Assembly (NCBI GenBank): GCA_945643635.1
Contig: CALZFC010000001.1
Location: 7,656,001-7,720,000 of the forward strand
DNA: 64,000 nt
Source: Allodiplogaster sudhausi
Taxonomy: Eukaryota; Nematoda; Chromadorea; Rhabditida; Diplogasteridae
Direction of reading: 5' to 3'
The notes beneath the pieces are model-generated. The model was not told where the DNA came from, did no database searches, and was given only the letters and a program-made list of their open reading frames with translations. This document shows, piece after piece, positions 20,577 through 31,007 of the stretch. Within the stretch, counting starts at the first letter, position 1. Each line of letters starts with the position of its first letter. Made by a program: the position numbers and the translations under genes.

Positions 20577-21145
20577 TCAGGGGTTGTACTCGATGGGGAG
20601 GTTCTTGCGGCGGACCATGCCGTCGCCCTGGAACCACTCGCGGCGGAACTGCTTGGCAGCGCCGTCCGGGGTGTTAGTCCACTCGATGGTGATGCGGTCG
20701 TTGTTCGTATCCTCCTGTAAAATATTTTAAATTGAACAAATATGATATTTATCAGTATGTTATAAATACAATAGTTCAAGAAAAAAAATAAGCAGCACCT
20801 GCCCATAAGCGAAGGCGTCGCAGGAAACAGCAACGAGGACGGGCTCCTTGGGGTCGAGGACTCCGCTGGCCGGATCGACACCGAGACGCTTCATGTTCGT
20901 GGTCTTGAAGGCCCAACCGATGGGCAGAGCTATTGATCACCTGTAATTGAATAATTAAGTTAACTCAACGTTGTTATTTTAAATAATTATAAATAAATAT
21001 ATTTTTAGATAATCTGCTTAACAAGGCCAGATTAATAAAGTCAAACCTTGATGTGGTAGGTGTGCTTGTCGTCGTAGGGAGCGTTGAAGACGACCTTGGC
21101 GTTGGGCTGAGTGGCGATGTCGCCGGGAGCAAGGGACTGGGCCAT
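20577..21145 (-). pseudogene. msp: Major sperm protein copy with a 5 bp frameshifting deletion
   Basis: Exons 21047-21145, 20799-20940 and 20577-20714 correspond exactly to those of the intact neighbour at 21703, with the same introns. Exon 2 is 142 bases here against 147 there: five bases are missing near 20922, after the codons for NSSA. This shifts the frame before the conserved core, so no normal MSP can be made. Exons 1 and 3 and all splice sites remain intact, as does the 5' flank, so the damage looks recent. MSP is the self-assembling motility protein of nematode sperm. The copy is head-to-head with the intact gene, 557 bp apart. An assembly error is possible but a five-base indel is less typical of one. 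Confidence 0.85.
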
Positions 21146-21702
21146 GCCTTGAAGGAGGAGAAGAAAAGTGGAGAGGCGAGCAGAGAAGCACAGTCAACGA
21201 CTGATAGAAATGCCACTGTCAATCCCCTTTTATTTGTTTTTTTGCGGTTTCAAAATTTACATTATTTCCAAAAAGTGCAATGAATAACATGGAAATTTCG
21301 TCTAAAGCTCGCAATATCATGGAATAAAGATCAAACTACTAAAACTATTCTAAGAAAAGGCACGAAACTCTCACGAATGTTTGCATTTGATGAGCTATTT
21401 TGCAGATATGGAAAATAATTATCATTGTGTAGAGGTCAAAGGTTCAAAAATTTGCAAAAAGTTGAAAGATTTCCGATGTAAAATCAACAAATAAGAAGAT
21501 AATTGATCTTTCTTTGTTTTTTTCGTGACATTATGAACGATTCACGAATTTTCATAAACAATTCGACGCACTTTTGTGAAAAAATAATCAAAATTTTGCA
21601 GCTGAGAAAATCATATAAAAGGGGATTGCCAAAGGCATTTCTATCAGTCGTTGACTGTGCTTCTCTGCTCGCCTCTCCACTTCTCTTCTCCTCCTCCAAG
21701 GC
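21146..21702. promoter_or_regulatory. Divergent promoter region between two MSP copies
   Basis: Each side has a mirrored flank: a TATA-like ATAAAAGGGGATTG, then ATTTCTATCAGTCGTTGACT, then a C/T-rich leader ending shortly before ATG. The flanks match for about 90 bases upstream of each start. The middle is AT-rich and unique. Confidence 0.6.
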
Positions 21703-22312
21703 ATGGCCCAGTCCCTTGCTCCCGGCGACATCGCCACTCAGCCCAACTCCAAGGTCGTCTTCAACGCGCCCTACGACGACAAGCACACCTACCACATCAA
21801 GGTTGTTCCGATGTATTTTAATAAAGCCTTATTTCGCAAGATTTTTCAAGACGTATTAATAAAGAATTAATTCAATTAGCAACATTGAATTAATTCCAGG
21901 TGATAAACAGCTCTGCCCGTCGCATCGGCTGGGCCTTCAAGACCACGAATATGAAGCGTGTTGGTGTCGACCCGGCCAGCGGAGTCCTCGACCCCAAGGA
22001 GCCCGTCCTCGTTGCTGTCTCCTGCGACGCCTTCGCCTACGGGCAGGTGCTGCCAACTTCTTTCCTGATCTATAAAATTGTATTTATAACATAATGATAA
22101 ATAACCTATTTGTATTATTTAAAATATTTTACAGGAGGACATAACCTATTTGTTCAATTTAAACTATTTTGCAGGAGGACACCAACAACGACCGCATCAC
22201 CATCGAGTGGACCAACACCCCTGACGGCGCTGCCAAGCAGTTCCGCCGCGAGTGGTTCCAGGGCGACGGCATGGTCCGCCGCAAGAACCTCCCCATCGAG
22301 TACAACCCCTGA
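21703..22312 (+). CDS. msp: Major sperm protein, intact
   Basis: Exons 21703-21801, 21900-22046 and 22175-22312 give 127 residues, the standard MSP length. It starts [10 protein letters not shown] and contains [67 protein letters not shown] and ends NLPIEYNP, all hallmarks of the immunoglobulin-like MSP fold. MSP polymerises to drive sperm crawling and also acts as an oocyte-maturation signal in nematodes. The two introns, after HIK and after YGQ, differ from the intronless genes of C. elegans. A TATA-like CATATAAAAGGGG lies at about 21613. Intron 2 carries a tandem duplication that includes a second acceptor. Confidence 0.97.
22094..22180 (+). repeat. Duplicated splice-acceptor block in MSP intron 2
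   Basis: ATAACCTATTTGT...ACAGGAGGAC is followed at once by a second ATAACCTATTTGT...GCAGGAGGAC, a roughly 40 bp tandem copy. The second acceptor gives the correct MSP frame; the first would shift it. Confidence 0.8.
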
Positions 22313-23550
22313 AGGGTCCCTCATGTGTCACTTCACTTTCTATTCACACACACCCCTTTGGCCCTCTCTCTTTCCCCTTCGGCAGATAAAACCTATCAAT
22401 TATATGCAGCGTTCACAGTAAAATTCGATTAATACAGAAAATATCAAACTGCATTATGATGGTAAGATGTTGAAATTCGTTGAATTAGACTTTAAAGAGC
22501 CGAGAAATTTACAAGTAATATGTTCGCTCGTGGAATCATTCAAAATTCTCATATTCGCACAAAAATCCGATTTTAGAAATTTTTGAACTTCTGATCAGCA
22601 CAATTAAAATCACAGTAAAATGCTAATATTTTATTTTTTATCGAACAATGACATTTGAATTTTCCACTTTTAAAATGTATAGCATGAACTAATCTTCTGC
22701 CGCGCATTCAATCAGCTTGAAACATGTTTAAAACAATCTTGTTTCGAACATGTTCGCAATAGAAGAATTGGCAATTCGCCAGCCTATCTTAATACACATG
22801 TGTTCCGAACATGTTTCCAGCTTGTTATCACTAAATCGCTTGTGTGCACTTCCTGTTTCGAACTTCTGAAGCGGTCAATTGGTCAGAACAAGCACGAAAA
22901 TGGAGAGACAACACAAAAGTGGAGGCGCAGTTTGTGACGAGCAAAAGCTGTTCCGGTGAGCTTTTGCTGTAACCAATGAAATCGACTCTCGCTCCCAGCA
23001 TCTCGTTCTTACCCCTCGTGTCCCATTTTGCGGTGGACTCTAGTGCTGAGCCGCATGCTATCCCATGTCAGCACTGTTGCATTACGTGCCTTTTTACTGA
23101 CTGAATAAATCTGTTGAATTATTAATTGTTTGCAAGTGACGAATGGTTCGAATTCCTTTGCGGACAATACATTTGCTGAGATTTGGTTGAATGTGGTGAG
23201 CTCCACATGTCTCCAGCTTATTCTCAGCCTGTGACAACAATGCCAATGTTGCGAACAAATGGTGTGAACATGTTTTTTCAAGAAGTTTTTTCTTCTTCTT
23301 CTTGCTACTTTTTGCTGTTTATTCTCAAAAGAATAGGTTTTTTTGGTGGAAGTTTTTTGTTCTTCATCTCTGATCTTGATACCATCATCGTAGGCATAGA
23401 CCAAAGCTTCAGATTCTGCGTACAAATATGTAGCTATCTATGTACATACTATGTACATACACCATAAACTGCTGGAGATCATCAAGATCAATGGTTCGCT
23501 GCAACTCGAAAGCAATTACTTAGCTTTGCGATTCTTTTTAAAGCAACAGA
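22313..23550. other. Intergenic DNA between the MSP gene and the hAT-like fragment
   Basis: No gene recognised. The MSP 3' flank is shared with the inverted copy to about 22435. Several GAACATGTT-type near-palindromes lie at 22720-22830 and again at 23270, and a 10 bp stem AGCAAAAGCT/AGCTTTTGCT at about 22940. Confidence 0.4.
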
Positions 23551-23925
23551 TAGAGGTGGTAAATGGATCAAAGCTTTTGGCCCGACTCGGCTCCTCAGGT
23601 CTTTTTGTTCTCCGGGCCAAGAATTTTGGGACACGCCCTGCAAGTGGGCCACTTCGAGGACGATTTGAAAAAAAATTCAATACCCTATGTCAAGACTTTC
23701 GATTCGGAGTGCTGTTAGTGAGACTGAATGTTGCAGTAGGAGACAAAAGTCTTGTGATTGAAGGAACACTAAACTTAGTCGAACAAGTAGATGTAATCTT
23801 TTCTTTTAATAGTTTCTATACTCGCTGCCTAATACTATTTTTTTTTTATTCGGACCCAAGTTTTTTTTGTATACAACCTGTCTCAGGGCCCGAGGAATTG
23901 AGGCCGACTGGCCCAACCACCTCTG
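23551..23925. mobile_element. hAT-like non-autonomous fragment
   Basis: The left end begins TAGAGGTGGTAAATGG and runs into GGCCCGACTCGG. The right end, read inward from the other strand, begins CAGAGGTGGTTGGGCC. Such CAGAGGTG ends with GGCC-rich subterminal DNA match the hAT element at 58593. No clear 8 bp duplication remains. The open frame spanning the fragment has no recognisable domain. Confidence 0.35.
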
Positions 23926-24724
23926 AATAAAGGTTTCAAATTTTTTTTTGGACGTCGCAAAGATGTTTCTCAAATGAGATGAAAGCCAAGTTTAATGCTG
24001 TTTTTTTAGCAATCATCAGATTTATCGAAAGATCATACACTCTAGTTTATTAATGTTGTCATATAATTTTAAGGAAGAGACTTGAAATGCGAATGGAATG
24101 AATGCTACATGCAAAAAAAATGCTACTAACAGTAAACAGGATTTTGGCATGTGACCAACGTCTTCATGAGATTGGCCAGCCTGTTCAATCCTCCTTCACA
24201 AGATGAACGCTGCAGAGGTCAACAAGCTCGTTCCAGTTTGCGGAAACGCAGCTTTTCCCGGAAGATCGCGGGGTTTATGATATGAGCATAGGGATGAAGA
24301 TGACTGTACTGCATCTAAGCTGATCGTCGGCGACGAAGGAGAAGAAGGGCCATCTCGACAACAGTTGTGTGCTTGCGTGGCAGGGACAGGGAACAGTGTT
24401 ATGCGAGATACGTATGTACATATGTATGTATGTAGAATAGTAATCGCTAAGAGGGTAGGTAACCCTGGGGGGGGGGGGTGGCGAAATGAAGTAAACATGA
24501 CGCTAAACTTCAGGTTAACCTTCTTAACCTCATGTCAGTAACGTCAGGTTTAGTCTCAGAAGAAAGACACTTTACTACGGCGGCAGCCAACAAATAAAAG
24601 GTTCACAATTTTCGCTGTTTGGTTGAAGAAAATAGGATATTATGATGTTCATCCGAAACCCAGATTGTGCTCTATTAAGCAGTTTCACAAAGAGAACTCT
24701 TGAAAGAAGTAATTGGAGCATTAG
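23926..24724. other. Intergenic DNA
   Basis: No gene recognised. It contains a TATG/TACA-rich simple repeat at 24410-24435 and an uninterrupted run of G at about 24468-24478. Confidence 0.4.
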
Positions 24725-25095
24725 CTTATTGATAGTAAATTACACATGACATGCATCCTTGTGCTGCAAGTTGGAAAGACATTATTTCATAGTAATGACA
24801 TTCACACTCCTAGGCAAGATTACGACATATTCATCCGATTTTATTCTCGATCTGCACCTGCTAAGCCAGAATCAAATTAACCGGTTTCTTTTCGCAAAAT
24901 AAGCCATCTTAGCTCTTGAGAGATTTTGCAGAGAGTTCCGGAATCGGAATCTTGGTTAATGTTCTCTGTAATCGTATGCTTTCGAGATAGAAGCACTACC
25001 CACTTCTTATCAAGTTGCCTTTCTACAGCCCACAACGAAATCCCCAAGCCTGCCTCCTTAAAGGGAACACCAACTAACCTCGGGTTCGTGACATA

Positions 25096-26843
25096 CAGTA
25101 CCGCTCAGCGGCCAGGGGTCTCGGCTATAGCGGCTATAGCGGCCGCGTGCCAAAGAGGCCAAGCGAAATTAAGCCATTTAAGATTTTTATTTTCAGAATT
25201 CGTTGTTATTTTTGTGTTCAGGGTAACTTGCTGCATCGATTAAGCTCAAAAACTTTATAAAATGATGCATATTAGCGAAAATAGAAAATCTTGTAAAATT
25301 ACAGGTGCAGTAACACCTCAATTCGTAGTGTGTGCGTGTGCCATCGTTTCAGTGAAATTTATTAAGGCAGTTGCTTGAACAGCATTACTTTAACTTACAT
25401 TTACAGACTTCCTTGTAGTATCCTTTTGTCTTATCAATTGACTTTTTAACGTATCAAGTGAAAAAGTTTGCCAAAAAAACATAGCAAAAAAACTGCAAAA
25501 ATGTAGCCCAAAAGAGGAACCGAACACAAGCACTTCTCCCAATGTGCAGAGAAGCATACCAATGCTCTATCCAGCCTCATTATTACTCTAAACAATTTTA
25601 GGAAGCATTTTGACGCTATTTTTAGGTACTGTCTACTTGAGAGTTCAGCCACAAAAATTCCATGGCATCCGCAGTGTTCTTTTCTCACGATCGCTCTTCA
25701 CAGAGCATTTGGTGAGCCCCTAGCTGACATAGACTAGCGTACACTCTCAAAACGCCGGCCATAATAGGGTGCGCGCCTTGCTGAACCGGTTCCTCTTTTC
25801 GATTCCATCACGGTCAGGACTTATAAATGGCGCGAAAATTTAATATTTTTGAATTTGGTCGGGTATTCACCTGAAATAATTCTGACCAGCCTGTTTGGAT
25901 CTGTCTGAAATCTCGAAGAAAATGTACTGGGTGTGGCAGACAAGATTTCCGTTGTTATGAATAGAATGGCAAAACCACGAGTAATACCATCATGGCTGAT
26001 TGGTTGTGTTACACACTGTTAGCATATCTGGCAGTGGTTCAGTTCCATTGCGTAGCAAACTGTTTTGCCCATTTTAGTTTGGGGGATCTACTCTTGATTT
26101 CCTTTAGCTTTTTCTTGGAAGGCCTCATGATTAGAAATATTTCAGCAGATCACCCAATCGAATTCAAACATCTTATATTTTCGAGCCAATCTAAATATTT
26201 TTGTCAGTACTCATCCGCGGTCCCAAGATGTGATCCAAATGCTCTGTGCAGAGCGATCGTGAGAAAAAACACTACGGATGCCATGGAATTTTTGTGGCTG
26301 GACTCTCAAGTAGACAGTACCTAAAAATAGCGTCAAGATACAATTGTTTAGAGTAATAACGAGGTTGGATAGAGCATTGGTATGCTTCTCTGCACATTGG
26401 GAGAAGTGCTTGTGTTCGGTTCCTCTTTTGGGCTACATTTTTGCAGTTTTTTGCTATGTTTTTTTTGGCAACCTTTTTCACTTGATACGTTAAAAAGTCA
26501 ATTGATAAGACAAAAGGATACTACAAGGAAGTCTGTAAATGTAAGTTAAAGTAATGCTGTTCAAACAACTGCCTTAATAAATTTCACTGAAACGATGGCA
26601 CACGCACACACTACGAATTGAGGTGTTACTGCACTTGTAATTTTACAAGATTTTCTATTTTCACTAATATGCATCATTTTTTAAAGTTTTTGAGCTTAAT
26701 CGATGCAGCCAGTTACCCTAAACACAAAAATAACAACGAATTCTAAAAATAAAAATCTTAAATGGCTTAATTTCGCTTGGCCTCTTTGGCACGCGGCCGC
26801 TATAGCCGCTATAGCCGAGACCCCTGGCTGCTGAGCGGTACTG
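25096..26843. mobile_element. Foldback DNA element with long inverted repeats, TA target site
   Basis: 1748 bp, beginning CAGTACCGCTCAGCGGCC and ending with its complement. The arms are about 610 bp (25096-25712 and 26236-26843) with few differences, around a unique centre of about 520 bp. TA flanks both ends (25094-25095 and 26844-26845). The paralogous segment at about 18205 has a single TA at the matching place and no element. No transposase ORF is visible, so it is non-autonomous. TA duplication fits the Tc1/mariner superfamily. Confidence 0.85.
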
Positions 26844-26845
26844 TA

Positions 26846-28170
26846 CCTCAAAACTGTTAAAACTATTTTTGGTTCTCATAAATAATACAAATAAAATTAT
26901 CAACGAGGATCCCTATGTGAGTCTATCTTTGAATATAATTGCTCAATCGCCTTCTTTTTTAAAGATCATTTCCCGCTCAAGTAAGCACTTGAATTATGTA
27001 TTGAGGTTCATCCTATTTTATTTTACTGAATTTCTTTTCCATCAAATAACTAGAGAAATAGTTATACTCTAACTTTCATTTGAGGTTCTCAATTTTTCAT
27101 TGCATCTACTTTGTTTTCTATACTTCATAATTTTTCATTGTATCAACAAGGAATTTTAATGCACAGCAATTGCGACGGTGAACACTATTTTTGGTATCGG
27201 ACTTAAAGTATGTATTTATATAAAAGGATTTATGTTATAATTTATATGTTTCATTACTAGCGGAGGAATTTGCGGTATTTTGGGTCACGTGATAGTATAG
27301 AAAAGATTTTAAAAAAATTTTTGCTCTACATATGTACATCTCAAACGCCGAATACATATATATGTCTGTAAAAAAAACTACCACCGTACTCATCAGAAAC
27401 AAATTTCGGACTCAATTCCGCACTATTTATACTGATTTCAAACAAGCTTTAATTTTATTTTAAAAAAGACGGTGGACTCGCAAAAATTTCATTTATTATT
27501 CCGTTGCTCAATAAAGGAACATTGGATAGAATTGTCTGTTTTACCAAAAAGTCAAACCCCAGAGCACCGTAACTATATTGTTTGTGGAACCTAAGTTCCG
27601 TTCTTGGTGCCTTAGTTCATAGGCTACCGAGATGGGACGAATGAACAACACAAGTCCAGGATCTTTCAAGGGAGAAGTGCCCACCAGAGACCCTAGATTA
27701 ATATTGCTCAGTACCCTTTGGGTACCCCAAATACCCAGTCAAATTTGCATACATTTTTTTTTTTTTTGAAATCGTATACTATACTTTCTTTCTAGAGCCT
27801 TTAAAAACGCGAAATGAATTCCTGCATTTGGGTAGTAAGAAGGATGGCGAAGCTGGGCGATGAGCTAAATATGCCAACAGTACCTTTTTTTACAACGTCA
27901 GATTTCAAGAGAACTCGGAAGAAGATTTAAAAAAAATTCCCTCATATAGTCAACGCACGAAACGCCCGGCGATCTGTGTAACCCTCTCAGGAGGAGGAAG
28001 TATGTACTTTAGAAAAAAAATCTTACATTTTTAAATATTGGTCTTCTGGCAAAATGTTTGGCATCAATTTACACTGTTTTCCAAATGTTCTTCAATCAAC
28101 CAATTCTACACGTTGGCACTTATTTATTCGTTAAATTTGACCATTTATAATTGGAATTTATTTCAGAAAC
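26846..28170. other. Upstream region of secreted-protein copy II
   Basis: AT-rich. Shares blocks with 18230-18868 of copy I, including GCGAAATGAATTCC. These blocks contain differing frames and stops, so they may be regulatory rather than coding. Confidence 0.4.
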
Positions 28171-29440
28171 ATGAGATTCTTCTCCAATTTTTGTATACTT
28201 TTGGCTGCGACGGTTTTATATGCAATTCACCAAACCGCTGTAGATGCCGGACAAGTTCATAGACGTTTAAGAGGTTCGTTTACTTTCGTTGATAAGTGGA
28301 TATTTATTTTAATTACTATATTTTATTGCTGCCATGCTATTAATCTTGGAATTCTGAGTCATACCGAGTGATAGTTTGTGAAGGTTCAAAATCACTTCAA
28401 TAAAAACATTCATTGACGTTTGTCAGTGGATAACGAGATAATGAGAGAAGAAACGCTTGCAAAAGCTCTGCAGAAACTATTCTTATCTAACTTTTGCACA
28501 CTATGTTTTATATGCATTTTGACCGAAAGATTCCCCAATTACAAATGTCATTCAACTCCTAAGGCCTATTTTTACCCTAACAGTTTGGAACCATGCTAAT
28601 TGTAAGCAGCACTCTCATTCTCAGCGACAATATTCTCCATTATACCCTCTTGAAATTTTACTGAGCTCAAAATGAAACCTTCATTAATATTTGGCCAAAC
28701 AAACATAGGTTTTGTCAAGAATAAGTGGACGGCTGGTATCCATATACACTTTACATATGTATGTAAGTATGTGTTACAGGAAAGCGCCTCCATGACTCAT
28801 ACGTGACATCAAGTCCTGTGGTAATCACTCTGTACGCTGACTGCGGACCGATGCAAAGGCTTTTACGTAAGTTCGGACAAATAAAATTGTCAACAGGTTT
28901 CACTGAAAAGAAACGCCTCTTTTATGAAAGGCTCAACTGACTTTATGCAAAAATTCCTTCCGCTCTATGATATGCACGTAGGAATCAACTTCCTTCAGTT
29001 TAGCATATACTTCAGTTTAGCTGTTTTTCTTCGAAAGCCGCTTACGCAGCAGCAAACGACTTCCTACGGTATTCCTCACAAGAAAAAAAAGAGCGTAAAA
29101 AAGAAGAGACAAGGATACACGCCAGAATTTAAGCTCCCGAGCTTCATTAACCAAATAGGCATGTAGAAGTAGTATACCAGAAATAAATAACCAGTAATGA
29201 TCTTCAAAGCAGGTCGCTGCGAGTCGACTAACCATAAGAATATCCGCATTCACCCGAATCGCTACTTCAGCCTCGGCAAGGAAGGAACGTCGAATCGCAC
29301 CACTCCTTGTCCAAGTAAGTAGGCTGCCTTGAACCTCTCTCTCTCTCTCTCTCTCTCTCATGCCAGTATATAAAGCAATAATGTGTGAGATGTAAGGTTA
29401 GTATTTAGCAACAACCAATAAGGGAAAGGGATCCAGATAA

Positions 29441-29483
<43 letters not shown>

Positions 29484-29622
29484 CACAGACATAGAGACTC
29501 AAAATGCGTAAATATGCAAATGTTGAGATGACCTTGATGGCAGCCGTCGTCACTATTGCTACTGCACCCCAACATGGAACCGCAACTTCAAGTTCTACGG
29601 CTGCTCTTCCCCGTCCATGTAG
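28171..29622 (+). CDS. Small secreted protein, copy II
   Basis: Paralogue of the gene at 18869. Exon 1 (28171-28273), after a TTTCAG acceptor, encodes a signal peptide (MRFFSNFCILLAATVLYAIH) cleaved near VDAG. Exon 2 (28780-28866) encodes SSPVVITLYADCGPMQRLL and exon 3 (29213-29314) RCESTNHKNIRIHPNRYFSLG, both in matching phase. A last exon from 29544 is likely; one frame gives an aromatic, Cys-rich end (HYCYCTPTWNRNFKFYGC) with a stop at 29620 but needs a weak GTAGGC donor, the other gives a Ser/Ala-rich end. A segment at 29019-29165 with a Lys-rich ORF ending SFINQIGM could be an alternative terminal exon. Function unknown; a secreted basic peptide. Confidence 0.55.
29336..29480. repeat. 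CT run and GA run in opposite orientation
   Basis: A (CT)n tract at 29336-29359 and an (AG)n tract at 29447-29479 are complementary and could pair. Confidence 0.7.
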
Positions 29623-31007
29623 CGTTGTCGCGTCAAAAGATCTCTATCGCAAAACTTCTTGAATACGATGCCGGGCTCAACTTCTATTTTTGCTTCCTTG
29701 CTAGAATATAGATTGTCAATTAGTTAGTCACGAATAATTCCCCACTTATTATGCTGGATTTCAAGCTGAAAGAAGAGATTTTCTCCGCCACCTAACAACT
29801 TTCTATTTCCTTTGTTGTTATTCTTTTCGGCGAAGCAAAAAGAATACAGAGCAAAAATTAACTGCAGACTTTTTTTAAAATCAAATCGCTTATTTCTTCT
29901 GGCTTTCAACGAAAGATAATTTATCTTAAGAATAGCATATTTTGTATGCCACTACATGTACATACATGCATACATATATTTGTCCAGTTTGCTGGCATTC
30001 AGATTGCTATTAGTTAGACTGCCGTTTCTTTGCATCTTTACAATACTAGATATTTGTGCTTATGGTCAGGTGAGTCTTGGGTGGAAAGGATGAGCACGAT
30101 TTCTAAAAAGATTTTTTTTCAAGCAATGGAAAAGTATTTTCGGGCAATTACATAAACCCTTCGATCTCGACTATGGTATTTCTGAATGAGCCTAGTTATA
30201 ATTGGTTCGAAACTACAACCTAATCAGGTAAATGTCGAGCCTAACTAACCTAGGTGTTTTCTAGTCTAACTATAGTTGGTGCGAAATACCGTAATCAAAT
30301 AAAGCATTTACAAGATTATAGAATTTGACAAACGTATCAGCTATCTTGTATCATGAAAGTAGACTTCTTAACTTCTGTAGAAATTTAAAGCTAATATCCT
30401 ATCAATATAGAATGCTGCAAACCCTAGAATATGGTACTAGCTTTCCCTGGGCTCACCAATTCGGCCTCTTCGGCAGGGCGAGCCTGCCTGGAAATAGCTT
30501 TTCTCAAACACTTCTTCCTTGATTGCATTCTATCACCACAACAAATATCAACGGAATCTCTCTTTTATACGCAAAACTCATGGTCAGCCACCATTCACTG
30601 CGGAGCTGATATGAGTACGATAAGCGACAAGAAAATATCCTAGAATGTATAATATATTTAAAATCACCTGCTTAAGGCACTATTAAAATTCCCTGGTCAT
30701 ATTGCATTCTGAGCAATCAATATGTTGCCGTAAAAATAATTTCAACTAAAAATATGGAAAACTATTTGGCCTAGATGTAAAAATAATATGGAAAAAAATA
30801 TATGTACGACATGAACCAAATAATAAATAATAATCCTTAAAATAGCTCTAAAATACTCCAGATAATACACCGGTCGGGTTTAGAGTAAAAGCATTTCGAA
30901 GTGTGAAAGTAAAAGTATCCTGGGGGAGAAAGAAAGAGAGGGCGAGAGAGGTACCGTATCCGAACGCACCATAAATAACTAGGCGAGAATTCCACAACGG
31001 CAGAAAT
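29623..31007. other. Intergenic DNA
   Basis: No gene recognised. A segment near 29880-29930 (CTTCTGGCTTTCAACGAAAG) recurs in an intron at 31318-31350, a dispersed repeat of unknown type. Confidence 0.4.

Larger units (their letters stand above)
24725..29330 (+). repeat. Segmental duplication, copy II
   Basis: Collinear with 17883-20030, enlarged by the foldback element at 25096-26843 and by AT-rich additions. Conserved blocks bracket the element on both sides. Confidence 0.75.

Noticed and set aside
22935..22965. AGCAAAAGCT/AGCTTTTGCT stem as a terminator or RNA gene
   Set aside because: A 10 bp stem in AT-rich intergenic DNA is expected by chance and has no supporting context.
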